DNA of 55,000 nucleotides from the NCBI GenBank assembly GCA_905221605.1, contig CAJNDS010002601.1, forward strand, positions 255,001-310,000, given 5' to 3'. The translations under genes and the position numbers were made by a program. Source of the stretch: Symbiodinium natans. Its lineage: Eukaryota; Sar; Dinophyceae; Suessiales; Symbiodiniaceae. The stretch's first letter is position 1; every line of letters begins with the position of its first letter. The notes below the pieces were generated by a model. The model did no database searches and had not been told where the DNA came from. It saw nothing but the letters and a program-made list of their open reading frames with translations. This document shows positions 1 to 11,300 of the stretch, piece after piece.

Positions 1-897
1 AGTAACCTACAAAGAAACCAAAACCCTAAACCCAATCCTAAACCTAAACCCTTAACCTTTCAAGCGGGTGGCTGAGGTGTTTCGGATCAAGGCCCCTGAG
101 AATTTGGCACCACCAGTGCTGGCGATCCAGGCGTGTCGGAACTTGCAACCCCCAAACCACACCCCAAACCCCGAACCCCAAACTCCAAATCCCAAACCCC
201 AAACCCCCCACCCCAAATCCCAAACCCCAAACCCCAAACCCTAAACCCCAAACCCCAAACCCCGAACCCCAAACCCCAAGCCCAACCCGCAAACCCCAGA
301 CCCTAAACCTAAACCGCAGCTTCAGAAAAGTCCCAAGAGAGGCACAACATTAGAATCCTACACCCTCAAGTTCCCTCACGTTCCCGCGTGTTGCTGTTGC
401 CTACTTAGTAGTAGACTCTGCTACTATCAGTGGAGTAGGTTAGGGTTTAGGGGTTGGGGTTTAGGGTTTAGGGTTTAGGGTTTAGGGGTTAGGGGTTAGG
501 GGTTAGGGGTTAGGGTCAGCGCGGCCCTCAGTTCTGGCATGAAGCACCTCCAGGTTCAAAAAGGGTTTAGGGTTTAGGGTTTAGGGTTTAGGGTTTAACG
601 GGGAAACCTTTGACCTTCTTGGGGCATTCCGTTCACCGTTTAATCCCAAAGGTTAACCATTAGTCCTAGGACACCGGACGACTCTGCTTATATGGGGGTT
701 TCCGAAGATAGGGGACCCTAAAATAGACCCCCCAAAATGGGAGAATTCCCATATAATGAGGACTCCTAAACCCTAAACCCTAAACCCTAAACCCTAAACC
801 CCAAATAGTAGGATCCCCTTATCATAAGGAGCCCTAAGTGTGGGGTGCGCTTTCCTCGGCCGACTGCGGCTCATGTAGGGTTTTGGGTTTAGGGTTT
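1..897. other. Left flank: telomere-type arrays, MITE remnant, no assigned gene
   Basis: Contains CCCTAAA/CCCCAAA tracts (1-56, 148-315, 767-806), TTTAGGG/TTAGGGG tracts (438-517, 563-597) and a diverged family A element (604-683). Two short open segments (62-130 and 518-557) read like exons, but neither shows a kinesin motif, so they are left unassigned. Confidence 0.6.
604..683. mobile_element. Family A element, diverged
   Basis: Inner arms AACCTTTGACCTT and CCCAAAGGTTAACC, with the end ACACCGGACGACT replacing the usual TACTGGACAACTAAG. Confidence 0.5.
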
Positions 898-935
898 AAA
901 ATGGCTACGGCTCAAGGGAGCCATTTTTGCTCAAG
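898..935 (+). repeat. Spliced-leader relics, one inverted and two direct
   Basis: 898-910 (AAAATGGCTACGG) is the exact reverse complement of the first 13 conserved SL bases. 909-916 and 919-935 are direct SL 3' fragments. The inverted and direct pieces overlap by two bases. Stacked SL fragments arise when an SL-bearing cDNA is reinserted, transcribed and trans-spliced again. Confidence 0.7.
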
Positions 936-1855
936 GTTTGGCTACGAGACCCGAAAGGGTAATGCTTGACAATTCGTAGAATTTCTTGCCTCACTTGTGC
1001 CATGGCAGACAGAAAACTCGTTGCTTGCATTGGGTATACTCTGAGATTAGCACAGAGACAGAAGGAGATTGATGTTGCTGGCCACCTCTGGCATGGTTTG
1101 TACTCTTTGACAAAGACAACCAATGTCACAGTCCGCATGAAAAACCAATCAGTCTCTACTCGGCATTGAGCTTCAGTGACATGATGAGTGAAAGCATCTC
1201 CACGGTGCTTGTCGACGATGCTCCAAGCCAAGGGTGTGATCCTTCCATTCAGACCCAGTCAAAGATGCAGACTTCGACTGTCGTTGATGTCGACAGCAGT
1301 GCTCTCAGAAGCGGTGCTTTCAGGCATGAAAAATCCTCTGACAAGGGCAATCCAGACAACGAGGGCTGCTTTGTGCAGGCGCGTGGAGAGCTGGACTGTC
1401 GGGAAAGCGCCACGCAAACCGAGGTAGAGGTCATCTCCAGGCCGCAGTTTGAGCTCATCATGGACGGCATGAAGAAGCAGGTTGAGAACTTGAGCGCACA
1501 GGTGGCCCAACTCAGCCATTCCGTTGGCGAACCCATATCAACTCGGATTATGTCCAGATGCGAGCCATCAGCAGAGGCAAGCAGTGATGTGTCGTCGTCG
1601 GTTGTGATGCCATGGTTGCCGCACATGACCCTTGAAGAGGTGCAGGCACGGGCTCATGCCAAAAAGGTTGACGACAGGAGTCGTCGCAGGCAGCAGCGCC
1701 TCCAGTCACTTGGAAAATGTGCAGACAACACCTGACCTGAACTGGTGTGCGTGTCGTTAGTCTTCTAGTTTGTGCTCGGAAGTGGATCTGTGATGCATAG
1801 CGTCAACACATGTCCCCTGAGCTGCCGGCATGCCCCTCAGTCCGTGCTCAAAAAA
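909..1855 (+). mobile_element. Recycled cDNA (retrogene 1) with SL relics and A-tail
   Basis: The left end holds two stacked SL relics: GGCTCAAG at 909-916, then AGCCATTTTTGCTCAAG at 919-935 (one mismatch to the SL). The right end is a six-A run at 1850-1855 followed directly by a TTTAGGG tract. No intron is evident between. TTTAGGG also lies just left of the SL relics. SL relic at the 5' end plus A-run at the 3' end is the known signature of reintegrated, trans-spliced mRNA in dinoflagellates. Confidence 0.72.
1181..1735 (+). CDS. Hypothetical protein of retrogene 1 (184 aa)
   Basis: The start is taken at the first in-frame ATG (1181). The same frame is open back to 1073, so translation may begin earlier or the 5' part may be damaged by a frameshift (another frame is open from 966 to 1169). 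The protein is Ser- and Gln-rich. It has a short coiled-coil-like region (MKKQVENLSAQVAQL) and a basic C-terminus (KKVDDRSRRRQQRLQSL). No signal peptide or membrane segment is visible and no family is recognised. It ends in TGA at 1733-1735. The 115-nt 3' UTR runs to the A-tail. Confidence 0.5.
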   Translation: MMSESISTVLVDDAPSQGCDPSIQTQSKMQTSTVVDVDSSALRSGAFRHEKSSDKGNPDNEGCFVQARGELDCRESATQTEVEVISRPQFELIMDGMKKQVENLSAQVAQLSHSVGEPISTRIMSRCEPSAEASSDVSSSVVMPWLPHMTLEEVQARAHAKKVDDRSRRRQQRLQSLGKCADNT

Positions 1856-1946
1856 GGGTTTAGGGTTTAGGGTCATGACTTTGCAATGTTTGGGGTTTGG
1901 GGTTTAGGGTTTAGGGTTTAGGGTCATGACTTAGCAATGTTGCTTC

Positions 1947-2053
1947 GTAGCCCAGTGGTAGTTTTGGCTTTTTTGGGGGGGGTGTTCTAGGTCCCCTCAT
2001 AAAGTAACCAACCCCCAAAAGGTTATCCTCATCACGAGATTGTTACTGGGCTT
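1947..2053. mobile_element. Family F MITE
   Basis: GTAGCCCAGTGGTA at left, TGTTACTGGGCTTC at right, interior AAAGTAACCAACCCCCAAAA. Confidence 0.75.
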
Positions 2054-2084
2054 CAAGGGGTAGAGGGAGGGGCTCATAGAAGGG

Positions 2085-2230
2085 TCCCTAAACCCTAAAC
2101 CTTAAACCCTAAACCCTAAACCTTAAACCCTAAACCCTAAACCTTAAACCCTAAACCCTAAACCTTAAACCCTAAACCCTAAACCTTAAACCCTAAACCC
2201 TAAACCTTAAACCCTAAACCCTAAACCCTA
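2085..2230 (-). repeat. Telomere-type array with 21-bp higher-order unit
   Basis: The unit is three heptamers, CCCTAAA CCCTAAA CCTTAAA. The CCTTAAA variant recurs at 2100, 2121, 2142, 2163, 2184 and 2205, a perfect 21-bp period. The array is flanked by the 10-bp direct repeat AAGGGTCCCT (2080-2089 and 2232-2241). Confidence 0.9.
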
Positions 2231-2587
2231 TAAGGGTCCCTCTTTGAGTGCCTTCAGTTTAGGGTTTTTGGGTCCTTAGTTTTTGACGCTGCGGAACCGC
2301 TCTGAGGCAGCCGCCTCATTAAAGTGAAGCGGAGACCCGGTTTTTTTCAAAAAGAGGCTTCAAACACACGCACTGAAACCCTGAACCCTAAACCCCATAA
2401 ATCCTAGACCCTCAACCCTAAACCCTAACAACCCTATAAACCCCGACCCTAAACCCTAAACCCTAAACCCTAAACCCTAAACCCTAAACCCTAAGCCCTG
2501 CGGGTGCTCCGCTGTGCCAGGAGAAGCGAGCCTGAGGTGCCCCGTGTGCTTAGCTTCACGAAGCAGCAAAGTGCCCGATCCAAGAAA

Positions 2588-2683
2588 GTAGGGTTTAGGG
2601 TTTAGGGTTTAGGGTTTAGGGTTTAGGGTTTAGGGTTTAGGGTTTAGGGTTTAGGGTTTAGGGTTTAGGGTTTAGGGTTTTAG
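2588..2683 (+). repeat. TTTAGGG array, about 13 units
   Basis: Near-perfect heptamer run, then TTTTAGGC and degenerate copies to about 2730. It lies left of the first kinesin exon found. Confidence 0.9.
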
Positions 2684-3084
2684 GCTTCAGGGTTTAGGGA
2701 GGGAGTAGGGTTTAAAGTGTTTGGGGTTTAAGATCCTCTTATAGGGTTCCTAAAGAATTTCTAGGTTACTCCTTGGGTCTAGATTAGGGTTTAGTTCCTT
2801 TTCGGGTTTAAGGTTTGGTTGAGGGATTGTAGGTAGTTCGCTAAATTAGGGTCCGGTGCCGGACATAGATCTAAAATTCTATATATATATATATACGTAT
2901 GACCCAAAAAGGGGACTCCAGTTTAGAGAACTACCCGTACGGTTGCCGGGAACTTGCGATCTTTTGTTGCGCTTTGAGTTTCGGACTTCACACCGCACGC
3001 CTCCCCGCGGTACCTGTTTCTCCTGTGGCTTTCGGTCCCTAACCCTGAGTCCCAAACCCGAAACCACCCCTCAAACCCTCCATT

Positions 3085-3192
3085 TGCTACTATTTGCTTA
3101 AGAATCACCCAAACAAGTACAAATCTTCTTCCTTATGAGGGTTATATAGAGATTATTCTGTATTTTCGGGTGGTTCTTAAGCAAACAGTAGA
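3085..3192. mobile_element. MITE-like element, family N copy 1
   Basis: About 25-bp imperfect terminal inverted repeats (CTACTATTTGCTTAAGAATC at left; its inverted match ends at 3192). A related copy lies at 32400-32522 with a similar interior (CTTCCTTATGAGG-like). Confidence 0.7.
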
Positions 3193-3792
3193 GTCCCCAA
3201 CCCGAAACGGCCCCACCCCCTTCTTTCTGAGAGCCATAGGGGGGCGCTTTGTAAAGTCTTTGGGCAGGCGGATCGACATACGTACGAAAGCCACCCAAGC
3301 CCACGACAAAAGGGGAGCTTCTTCGTCATGAGCTTAGCTTTTCGAGTCCAGATTTAGGGTTTAGGGTTTCGGGCTTAGGGAGTTACATTTTGGGAGGTTC
3401 CCCCTTTTTCTTACTAACAGTCCCCTAATAGGGGGAGTCTAGTAGGGGGTGCTATAATTTGACTGTGTTAAGGACTCTTCGTATAAGGGAGAAATCCCAA
3501 GTTTAGGGTTGCCTTGGCAGGGTTTTTATCTATCATAGACTTAGTATCTGAGTAGGCAACCTCTAACCTTTTGGGGTATATATTAGGGTTTAGGGTTTAG
3601 GGTTTAGGGTTATACATATATAATCCAGCCTTTTTTGGGCCAGGGTACTCAGCAACTAGGTGAGGGGGTGACTCATGCGGGGAGACGTTAAAGCAGCTCA
3701 TGCGGAACCCTGCTTGCCTGGGTGCTTCAGTGCTGGGCCGAAGGCCAGTGGTGAAGGCCAGACAAGCAGTAGTGGGAGCAAAGGGTAGAATC

Positions 3793-3881
3793 ATTGGGAT
3801 GTTCTCCCTTCTTAATAGGGATAATAGTACCCCCTGTCAGAATCCCCATTAAGGACTGTTACAATAAGGAGGAACATCCCG
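3793..3881. mobile_element. Palindromic MITE, family B copy 1
   Basis: Long hairpin beginning TTGGGATGTTC and ending GAACATCCC, with the inner pair AATAGGGAT / ATCCCCATT. Seven copies of the family occur in this window. Confidence 0.75.
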
Positions 3882-4751
3882 ATAGAAGCACAATAAGATT
3901 TCAATAAACTTCACAAGTGTACAGACAGGGCTTCTCACAGGAGTGCCCCAAGCTCCAGCGAGCCATTTATTTCAGCGTGATACGTATACTTCCGCCCCCC
4001 AGCCCTTAAAGGAAGTACCCTCGGCAGGCTGATAGGGAATGCGGATGAAGTTCCCAGAATAAGAAAGCACAAGTAGTTCGTCTGGTTTAAAAATTTGTTT
4101 GTTTTATGTATCCCCCAAAACCCTAACCCTAAACCACTCAAGTTCCTGAACAGCAAGCTGGGTATGTGAAAAGAGCCTCAAGCTGGGCGTCTGTGAACTA
4201 CAACGCCCCCAAAGTCCGTAACATAGTGTTTAGGGTTTAGGATTTAAGGTTACCTTAGATTGTGTAATATGAGGGTCGGAATAATTGCTCCTAGTATGCC
4301 CTTCTGGTCCCCTTTATACTATACTGTATGACCCCCCAAACCCTAATCTAGTTGTTCAGGCTCCTACATTAGCTTGTAGTGTGTGTTTGGGGTTGAGGGT
4401 TTAGGGTTGCTCGCCCCACAACCGCACACCTGACGTCTGAAGCAGGCAGAGGGCAAGGTGGGCACTTCTCTCGAGGGACCCGCAGACCTCCGAAACGAGC
4501 GTGAGAAAACCTTCCGGGAGAGGTTCTGGGGGCCTCTGGGTGCCGTTCAAGAGCCCCCCAAACTCTCAACCTAAAGGACTGAAATAGAGAGACCTAGTAA
4601 CTTAGAGTGCCGAGTGACCCCTACACCCTACACCCTAAACCCTAAACCCTTGGGGACTCTGGGGGAGTGACGGGTCGCAGGGTCACTTCTCAAAATCATT
4701 GGGGAGGGGCTTGGAGCTTGGGGCTTTAGAGTTTTGGGATTATGGGGTCTC

Positions 4752-4857
4752 GATTGGGATGCTCCCCTTATACAGGCAGTCCTGAATAGGGATTATACTA
4801 CCCCCCCTAGTATAATCCCGACTAAGGACTGTCAGTATATGGGGGAACATCCCCGGG
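4752..4857. mobile_element. Palindromic MITE, family B copy 2
   Basis: TTGGGATGCTCCCCTTATAC at left, GGGGGAACATCCCC at right, with CAGTCCT / AAGGACTG inside. Confidence 0.8.
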
Positions 4858-5089
4858 GAAGGCTCGTTCCAAGCAGCGACCCTTCTAATTTTCCTAAACC
4901 CGATAAGTTCCCAAAGGTTCATTCACCTTTAGTTGCCCTAGGCTACTGGACAACGAAGCTGCAGAGCCCCCCAAACCCAGCCCAGAATTGCTAGAGAGCC
5001 CCCCCAAAACCCAGCCCACCCTAAACCCCAAACCCCAAAGCCTAAACCCTAACCCTAAACCCTAACCCCAAACCCTAAACAGAGAACAG

Positions 5090-5225
5090 GACCTGCCCAA
5101 AGTGCAGCTCCGCCAAGATGAGGACCGGCTGAGGGGTTTGACCCTCGACCCTAAACCCTAAACCCTAGAACCTAGACCCTAAACCCTAACATTTCGTGCC
5201 TTGGTTGCTGCCGAGAGTCGGCACC

Positions 5226-5321
<96 letters not shown>

Positions 5322-8300
5322 CTGGGCTCTTGTTAAGGAGTTCTAGGTTTTGGAGTACTATGCCGTAATACTTTCTTTGGTTAAGGGTTGAGGGTTTAGC
5401 GTTTAGGGTTTAGGGTTTAGGGTTTGGGGTTTAGGTTTCTGGGTTCCTACTAGCGCTGCTAATACTAAAAAGGTATATACTTTTCTCCAGGGTCTACTCC
5501 ACAGTAGGGCATGCGAAAGTTACCATGTCTTGCAACTTTACCTCCTTAGCAAGAACCCAGCTTAAGGTTGAGGGCGTAGGGTTTAGTTACCATTTCTTGC
5601 AACTTTAGGGCTTAGGGTTGAGACGCTTAGCATTTTTCCTAGCTTTTTCAGGTCTGGGTGAGGCTCGGCCCCGCACCCCGGCAAAATACTTTGACTTAAT
5701 GGTACTTATTAACCACTAATATCTGTACCTGCAATTGTACTTAAAACCATATGAGGGCACGCAAGGGGCTTCTCAGTGGGTTGTAAGTACAGTTAGAATT
5801 GGTGAATAAGTACTATGAACCTCCAAGTAGGGTTTGGCTTATGTAGGGTGGGGGTGTTGCTCACACCCTAGAGCTGCCCCAGCCTAGGCAGCAAGAAGCC
5901 TCCGACCTCTTGGATTTAGGGTTTAGGCTCTCTTTTGCGCGCATCCTCTCTGAGAGATTCCCTCGATCTTTGTCCAATGAAAACAAACGCAAAAAGAAGC
6001 TCTTAGACTTCACCAGGTAGTAATGGAATTAGGTTTAGGGTTTAGGGTTTAGGGTTTAGGGTTTAGGGTATAGGGTTTAGGGTATAGGGTTTAGGGTTTA
6101 GGGTCTAGAGTTTAGGGTCTCGAAAAGGCCAAAGTAAGCCTACACGATGCCTCGATAAGGCACAGAAGCTTTTGAGCCCTAAAGAACCGCTCATGGTCTC
6201 TCATTTTTTCACTTTCGTTTGTGTAGGGTCGCCGTTGTGTTCAGGGTTTGGGTTTAGCGTTTAAAGTGTCCTTAACCCTAAACCCAACCCTAATGAGTGG
6301 GAGGATGGCAACATGCACCTGCGCAACCTGTCGGTGAACATGGCCCAGAAGGAGGAAGATGCGTGCCTCGGCGATGGAACATTCCTCTGCGGAAGATTGG
6401 GGCCAGAACCTCGGCCCCCTGAAACCGATAACTTGACACAATGTAGTTTAGCGTTCAGGGTTTCGAGGTTGAAAGACATCTTATGACCCGGCAAAAGGGA
6501 CATCTTATGCGTGTCCGGGCTTAAAAACTCGAGGCCGACGAAGGAATTCCTAAATTCAAGCAGAGTCTTGAACCCACGCAGGTCAACCTCTCAGAAATCC
6601 CAACCTTAGGGTGTCGGGTTTAGGGTTCGGGGTTCAGGGCTCAGGGTTTAAGGTTCTTTTCTTTTGTTCCTGCAAGACCTGCGGGAGGATGCAACATATT
6701 GTTTGTATTATGGCTCCAAGTGAAGTATCGGGGTTTTTGTTGGTTTTTGGAGTGGGTAGTGTGGGGTTCCTTATCATGGTTAGTGTAGGTTTTCGCCCAA
6801 ACCTCAAAGCTCAAACGCCAAACCCGGACCCTAAGCCCTAGAGCCTAGGTTTCGTGTCACTTATCAGTACCCCACCCCCCACCCCTCATACCCCTCCTCC
6901 ACCTCGAATCCAAAACCCTCGAACCCAAAACCCTCACGCAAACCCTATGCCCTCGTCCTTTACCCAAAAAACCCTAAAACTTACAGCCCTAAACTAAACA
7001 AACCCTCAAAAAACAGAAGAAATCTGCAAAACCTTGAAAAACCCTAAGTCTCAAAACTTAAAGCCCTAGACCCCGACGCCTTAAACGCGGCACCGTCATG
7101 TCCTTTTTGGGGTTCTAGTTGGGATGTTCCCCCTTATACTAGTCCAAAGTAGGGACTATAGTACCCCCTATTACAATCCCTGTTAAGGACTGTTAGTATA
7201 AGGGGAACGTCCCAATTTAACAAGTTAAACAAAAGCCAGGTTGCAAACCTCGGCCTGTGCTTGAAACGCCTGAACCGCCCTGAAACCTAAATCCTAAACC
7301 CTCAACCCTTGCGTGCGTCTGAACATGCCTCGGATGCCCCCAGTAGTACCGCTCTTCCTTTTGTCTCGTGGTGTTGGGGCCCCTTGCAGAAGCCACCAAA
7401 GAAGGGCACGCTCCTAGGGTGTGAGGGCTTAGGGTTAGTTTTTCTAGAATGAAGGGTACTAGAGAACCTACGGAAGCTAGGGGAAGGATTTGGGGTTGCT
7501 TCTTGGGCTTTAGGGTACTGGCGAAGCTTCGGAAGCCGTTTGTTCTTCCCAAGGCTAAATTTGCTCTTCCTCGGCGACACGAACAGAGTGGTAGCGGAGA
7601 CGCCCATGAACGATGTGTCCACCAGACGCTCGTCTTCATAGTAAATAAACCCTAAACCCTAAGCCCTAAGCCCTAAACCCTAAACCCTAAACCCTAGACT
7701 TGAAAGGAGCCCGGCCTTATTCTCCTAGGTGGACCTCCCCAGGGCCTCCTCTTCCTTTAGGGCTCACCAGAGGTTTCTTCTTTGAGGGTGCCTGGCGAGT
7801 TTTATGGTTTAGGGTTTAGGGTTTGGGGTTTGGGGTGAAGCAGTGCCTGGCTTCTGTTAAGGGGCGTCATGAGAAAGGCTTCCTTTAGGAACTTCCCTTC
7901 AAGGGCTTCTCTTTTTGGGGGGGGGGCTTCCCTTTAGGGGCCTCCCGGGACTCCCTTGTTTGGGTAGGTGGGTATTCTTTCGAGTTTGGTGCCGATGTTT
8001 CATAGTGCATGAACTTGAGATGCTGAACCCTGAGCCCTAAACCCTGAACCCTGAACCCTGAACCCTGAACCCTGAACCCTAAACCCTAAACCCTAAACCC
8101 TAAACCCTAAACCCTAAACCCTAAACCCTAAACCCTAAACCCTAAACCCTAAACCCTAAACCCTAAACCCTAGCGAGCTTGGGCATGCTTGGTGCCACGC
8201 CGGGTCTAAGGAAGCCACTGCATGCCGGATCCTCGGAAGACCATGGGATTAAAGCAGGGATCTGCGGAAAAGGTTAGGGTTTAGGGTTGAGGGTTTAGGG

Positions 8301-11300
8301 TTTAGGGTTGAGGGTTTGGGGTGCGTCCTGAAGGGTTTGGGGTTTAAGGTTTAGGGTCTATAAGGACCCCAGGGTTTTTTTGAGTTTTGGCGCTTTAGCG
8401 TACGTAAATATACAGGGAGTATATCATGCATGTGGATAAAGAAATGAAATGGTTTATACAGCGCTGCTGAAGTGCGCGTATGTACAGACCAGGGCCCAGG
8501 GTTTATCAGTGCCCGTGGCATCCCTTAGGTTTTAGGATTTAGGGTTTAGGGTTTAGGGTTTAGGGCTTAGCCAGCGAGCCTTGACTTGGATCTCAGGCGG
8601 TGTGTTACGTTCCCAGGGTTTAGGGTTTAGGGTTTCGGGTTTAGGGTTTAGGGTTTCATAGGATGTTCTGTGGTGCTTCTTGGAGGGTTGACATTGGGCT
8701 TCGAGATGAGATGTTCGGTTCAAGATTTTTCATCATGTCTGTCCATCTGTGAAGGCGTTGGATCTTGGGCTGAGGCACATCCTCTCTTGAACCGACCTCT
8801 TAGGCCATGTGGGCAACTCTCTGAGTTCGGCGTGCCTTGTCGAGTTCTCCAGAATACACGGGCCCGTCGCCTGACAGGCACCCTGAAGGAGCCATGATTT
8901 AACCCTAAACCCTAAACCCTAAACCCTTTTTTTGCTGGGTGGGAGTCAGCGGTATCAGGACTACGTACGGGGTTCCCAGAATTCTTGCATGCTGGATGCA
9001 TGTCATGTCGAAGCTTCTCCATCGCGTCCGCTTCTGGGTTCACGCAAATCAGGCTTGCCTTTTTTCCTTCTTAGTATTTTTTGGTGGATGGTTTCCGGTG
9101 ATTCTACAATATCAGGGCGGTTCTAATTCTAATCTATGGAAGCTCTGTGCGGTTTCTGTCATGATGCGTGAACGGGTGTGTGTGTGTGTGTGTGTGTGTC
9201 CGTAGGTGTGTGCAGATGAGTCGGGCTTCCTTGAAGTACAGTTCGATGTCTGCCTGCATGCTGAAGGAGTGCTTTGATGCTGGGCTGTCAGACTTAGGTG
9301 ACCTTTACGTGGAGGTTCATAGGTAGCTATATTAAGTATTAGTGCCCTGAAAGGGGTGATAAGCATACTTACCATACTTCTGACTAACCCTACTACAACT
9401 ACCCGCGAACCTCCAAGTACGCTTGAGACGTATGAGTTGCAGCGGACAGGAGGTCCTTCATTCTTCGTTGTGGTGAAGACGCATAAGGTTTTCATTTCTT
9501 TGGAGACCCTGCTGGGAAACTTGGGTTCTCGCAAGCTTTTGCCAGAAAATCTGTGCAACATCCTGGCCATGCCACTGCGACGTCAACTCGGCTTCGGCGC
9601 ACTCTCCTCACTCTCCTCTTGCCCTCAAATCCCTTAGTAGTAGAGTAGATAACCTTGAACTTTTTTCGGGCAGGATAATCCCTACAAATTCCCAAAAGTT
9701 GACCTTTAGTTCCCCTAGGTTACTGGGCGACTAAGCAACTGGTAGGATCGATAATCCCTACAAGTTCCCAAAGGTTAACCTTAGTTCCCCTAGGTTGCTG
9801 CACAACTAAGCAACTGCACCGTCCCTAAACCCTAAACCCTAAATACTAAACCCTAAACGTGCCTGCGCTGCCCAGGTTCATCATGTGGGTCGAGTCAACA
9901 CAGGCCAATTCTGACACGGCTCGTGGCTCAGGGTTCAGGGTTCAGGGTTTAGGGTTCAGGGTTCAGGGTTCAGGGTTTAGGGTTTAGGGTTTAGGGTTTA
10001 GGGTTAGGGTTTAGGGTTTAGGGTTTGGGGCACATGATACCTACTGCTGCATGCGTCGGGAGTGGCTCAAAAGCCCCAAGCGTCCCAGACCAAATGCAAC
10101 GAAAGCTTATAGCCCTAAACCCTAAACCCGGAACCCATTAAGTTCTAGGCCCTGCAACCCTGTGCGCGCAAAGGTGCGGCGAGCAAAGCTCCACTTGGTA
10201 GACCTCGCAACTTGGCATGCGTTGCTTGCTTTTTGCCTCTTGGAAATGCCCCAAAACCAAAACCTTTTGTGGGAATGTTTTTTTGTTCATATAAAGCACA
10301 AAAGGATATTCAACATACTTCTTTTATTCAGGTTCTAAGGGGAGTATAGAAACTTTAAGGACAACCGGAACCCCAAACGGGAACACAACAGGGCCGCTGG
10401 CAGAAGAGTGCCCCCATAGGGAAGGATCAGATCCCCACGCACGGCTCGAAATATGAGTGTCCGAAGATAGGGGTTTTCTTGAATCAGGGACATCGGATTT
10501 TGGGGCGGCCATAGGGGTACGCGAAACCCAAAGCCCTAAACCCTAAACCTTGTACCCCGCATTGCCGTGGCTAGTCGGGTGGCAAAAAAAAACCTAAACC
10601 CTGAACCCTAAACCCCAAACCCTAAACTATATCCAAAACAAGACTACAGCCATGCCCAAAACAATGGGACCACCAAGAGCCTCAGCATCCGAGTTCCGCG
10701 GTACGTATGCCCTTGTAGGCTTTAAGGTTTGGGGTTTGGGGTTTAGGGTTTAGGGTTTTAGGGTTTTAGGGCACGCTCACCCAAGCCTGGATGCAAAAAA
10801 AGGTCAAGGGTTAAGGGTTCAGAGTTTAGGGATTCTACAGCAAAAGCCAAAACCTAAATAATGAGCATCTGAAGTGAGTTCCGAGCCTCACCACCCTGCA
10901 CCTACTTAACGCTGTGGGTTTAGGGCTTAGGGGCTTAGGGCTTAGGGCTTAGGGTTCAGGGTTTAGGGTTTAGGGTCCAGGGTCCAGGGTCCAACATCCA
11001 GGGCCAGTATTGCTTCACAACCCTATCCTACCCCTTCAACCTAGACATGCTCGTGCGTTGGTGTGGACCGGCTAGGCCGGCTAGGCACTACCTTTCCTCG
11101 GACCCACAGTAGGCGTTTTTTTCTTTTTTTACAGGGATTAGGTTCCCTTATAAGAAGCCCCTTTAAACCCAAAAAGGGGCACCTTTTTTTTCAGGGCTAA
11201 CTCTTGGGTCGACTTTGTTTGCCTAAGCCCCCAAGCGTGAAGCCGGAGAGGTTGCGGTATGCCTCAGTAGTAGAGTAGATAGCCTTTAACCTTTTTGGGG

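Larger units (their letters stand above)
1856..5089. other. Non-coding stretch: arrays, MITEs and poly-T's left neighbour
   Basis: Holds family F (1947-2053), family N (3085-3192), a truncated family A piece (about 3550-3590), two family B copies and many short arrays. An open segment at 4447-4575 (peptide GPADLRNEREKTFRERFWG) looks protein-like but shows no kinesin motif and stays unassigned. Confidence 0.55.

Noticed and set aside
1-56. True chromosome end at the left edge
   Set aside because: The CCCTAAA run is short and degenerate, and similar tracts in both orientations fill the whole window.
44-292. Three overlapping Gly/Trp-rich open frames
   Set aside because: They are translations of CCCCAAA/CCCTAAA repeats; the same applies to the frame at 52037-52243.
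905-1231. Minus-strand 108-codon frame over retrogene 1
   Set aside because: It is opposite to the SL-to-A-tail direction and shows no family features.
10620-10692. Open segment (DYSHAQNNGTTKSLSIRVP) followed by GT
   Set aside because: No AG|G acceptor, no kinesin motif, and the kinesin frame joins 10206 to 11588 without it.
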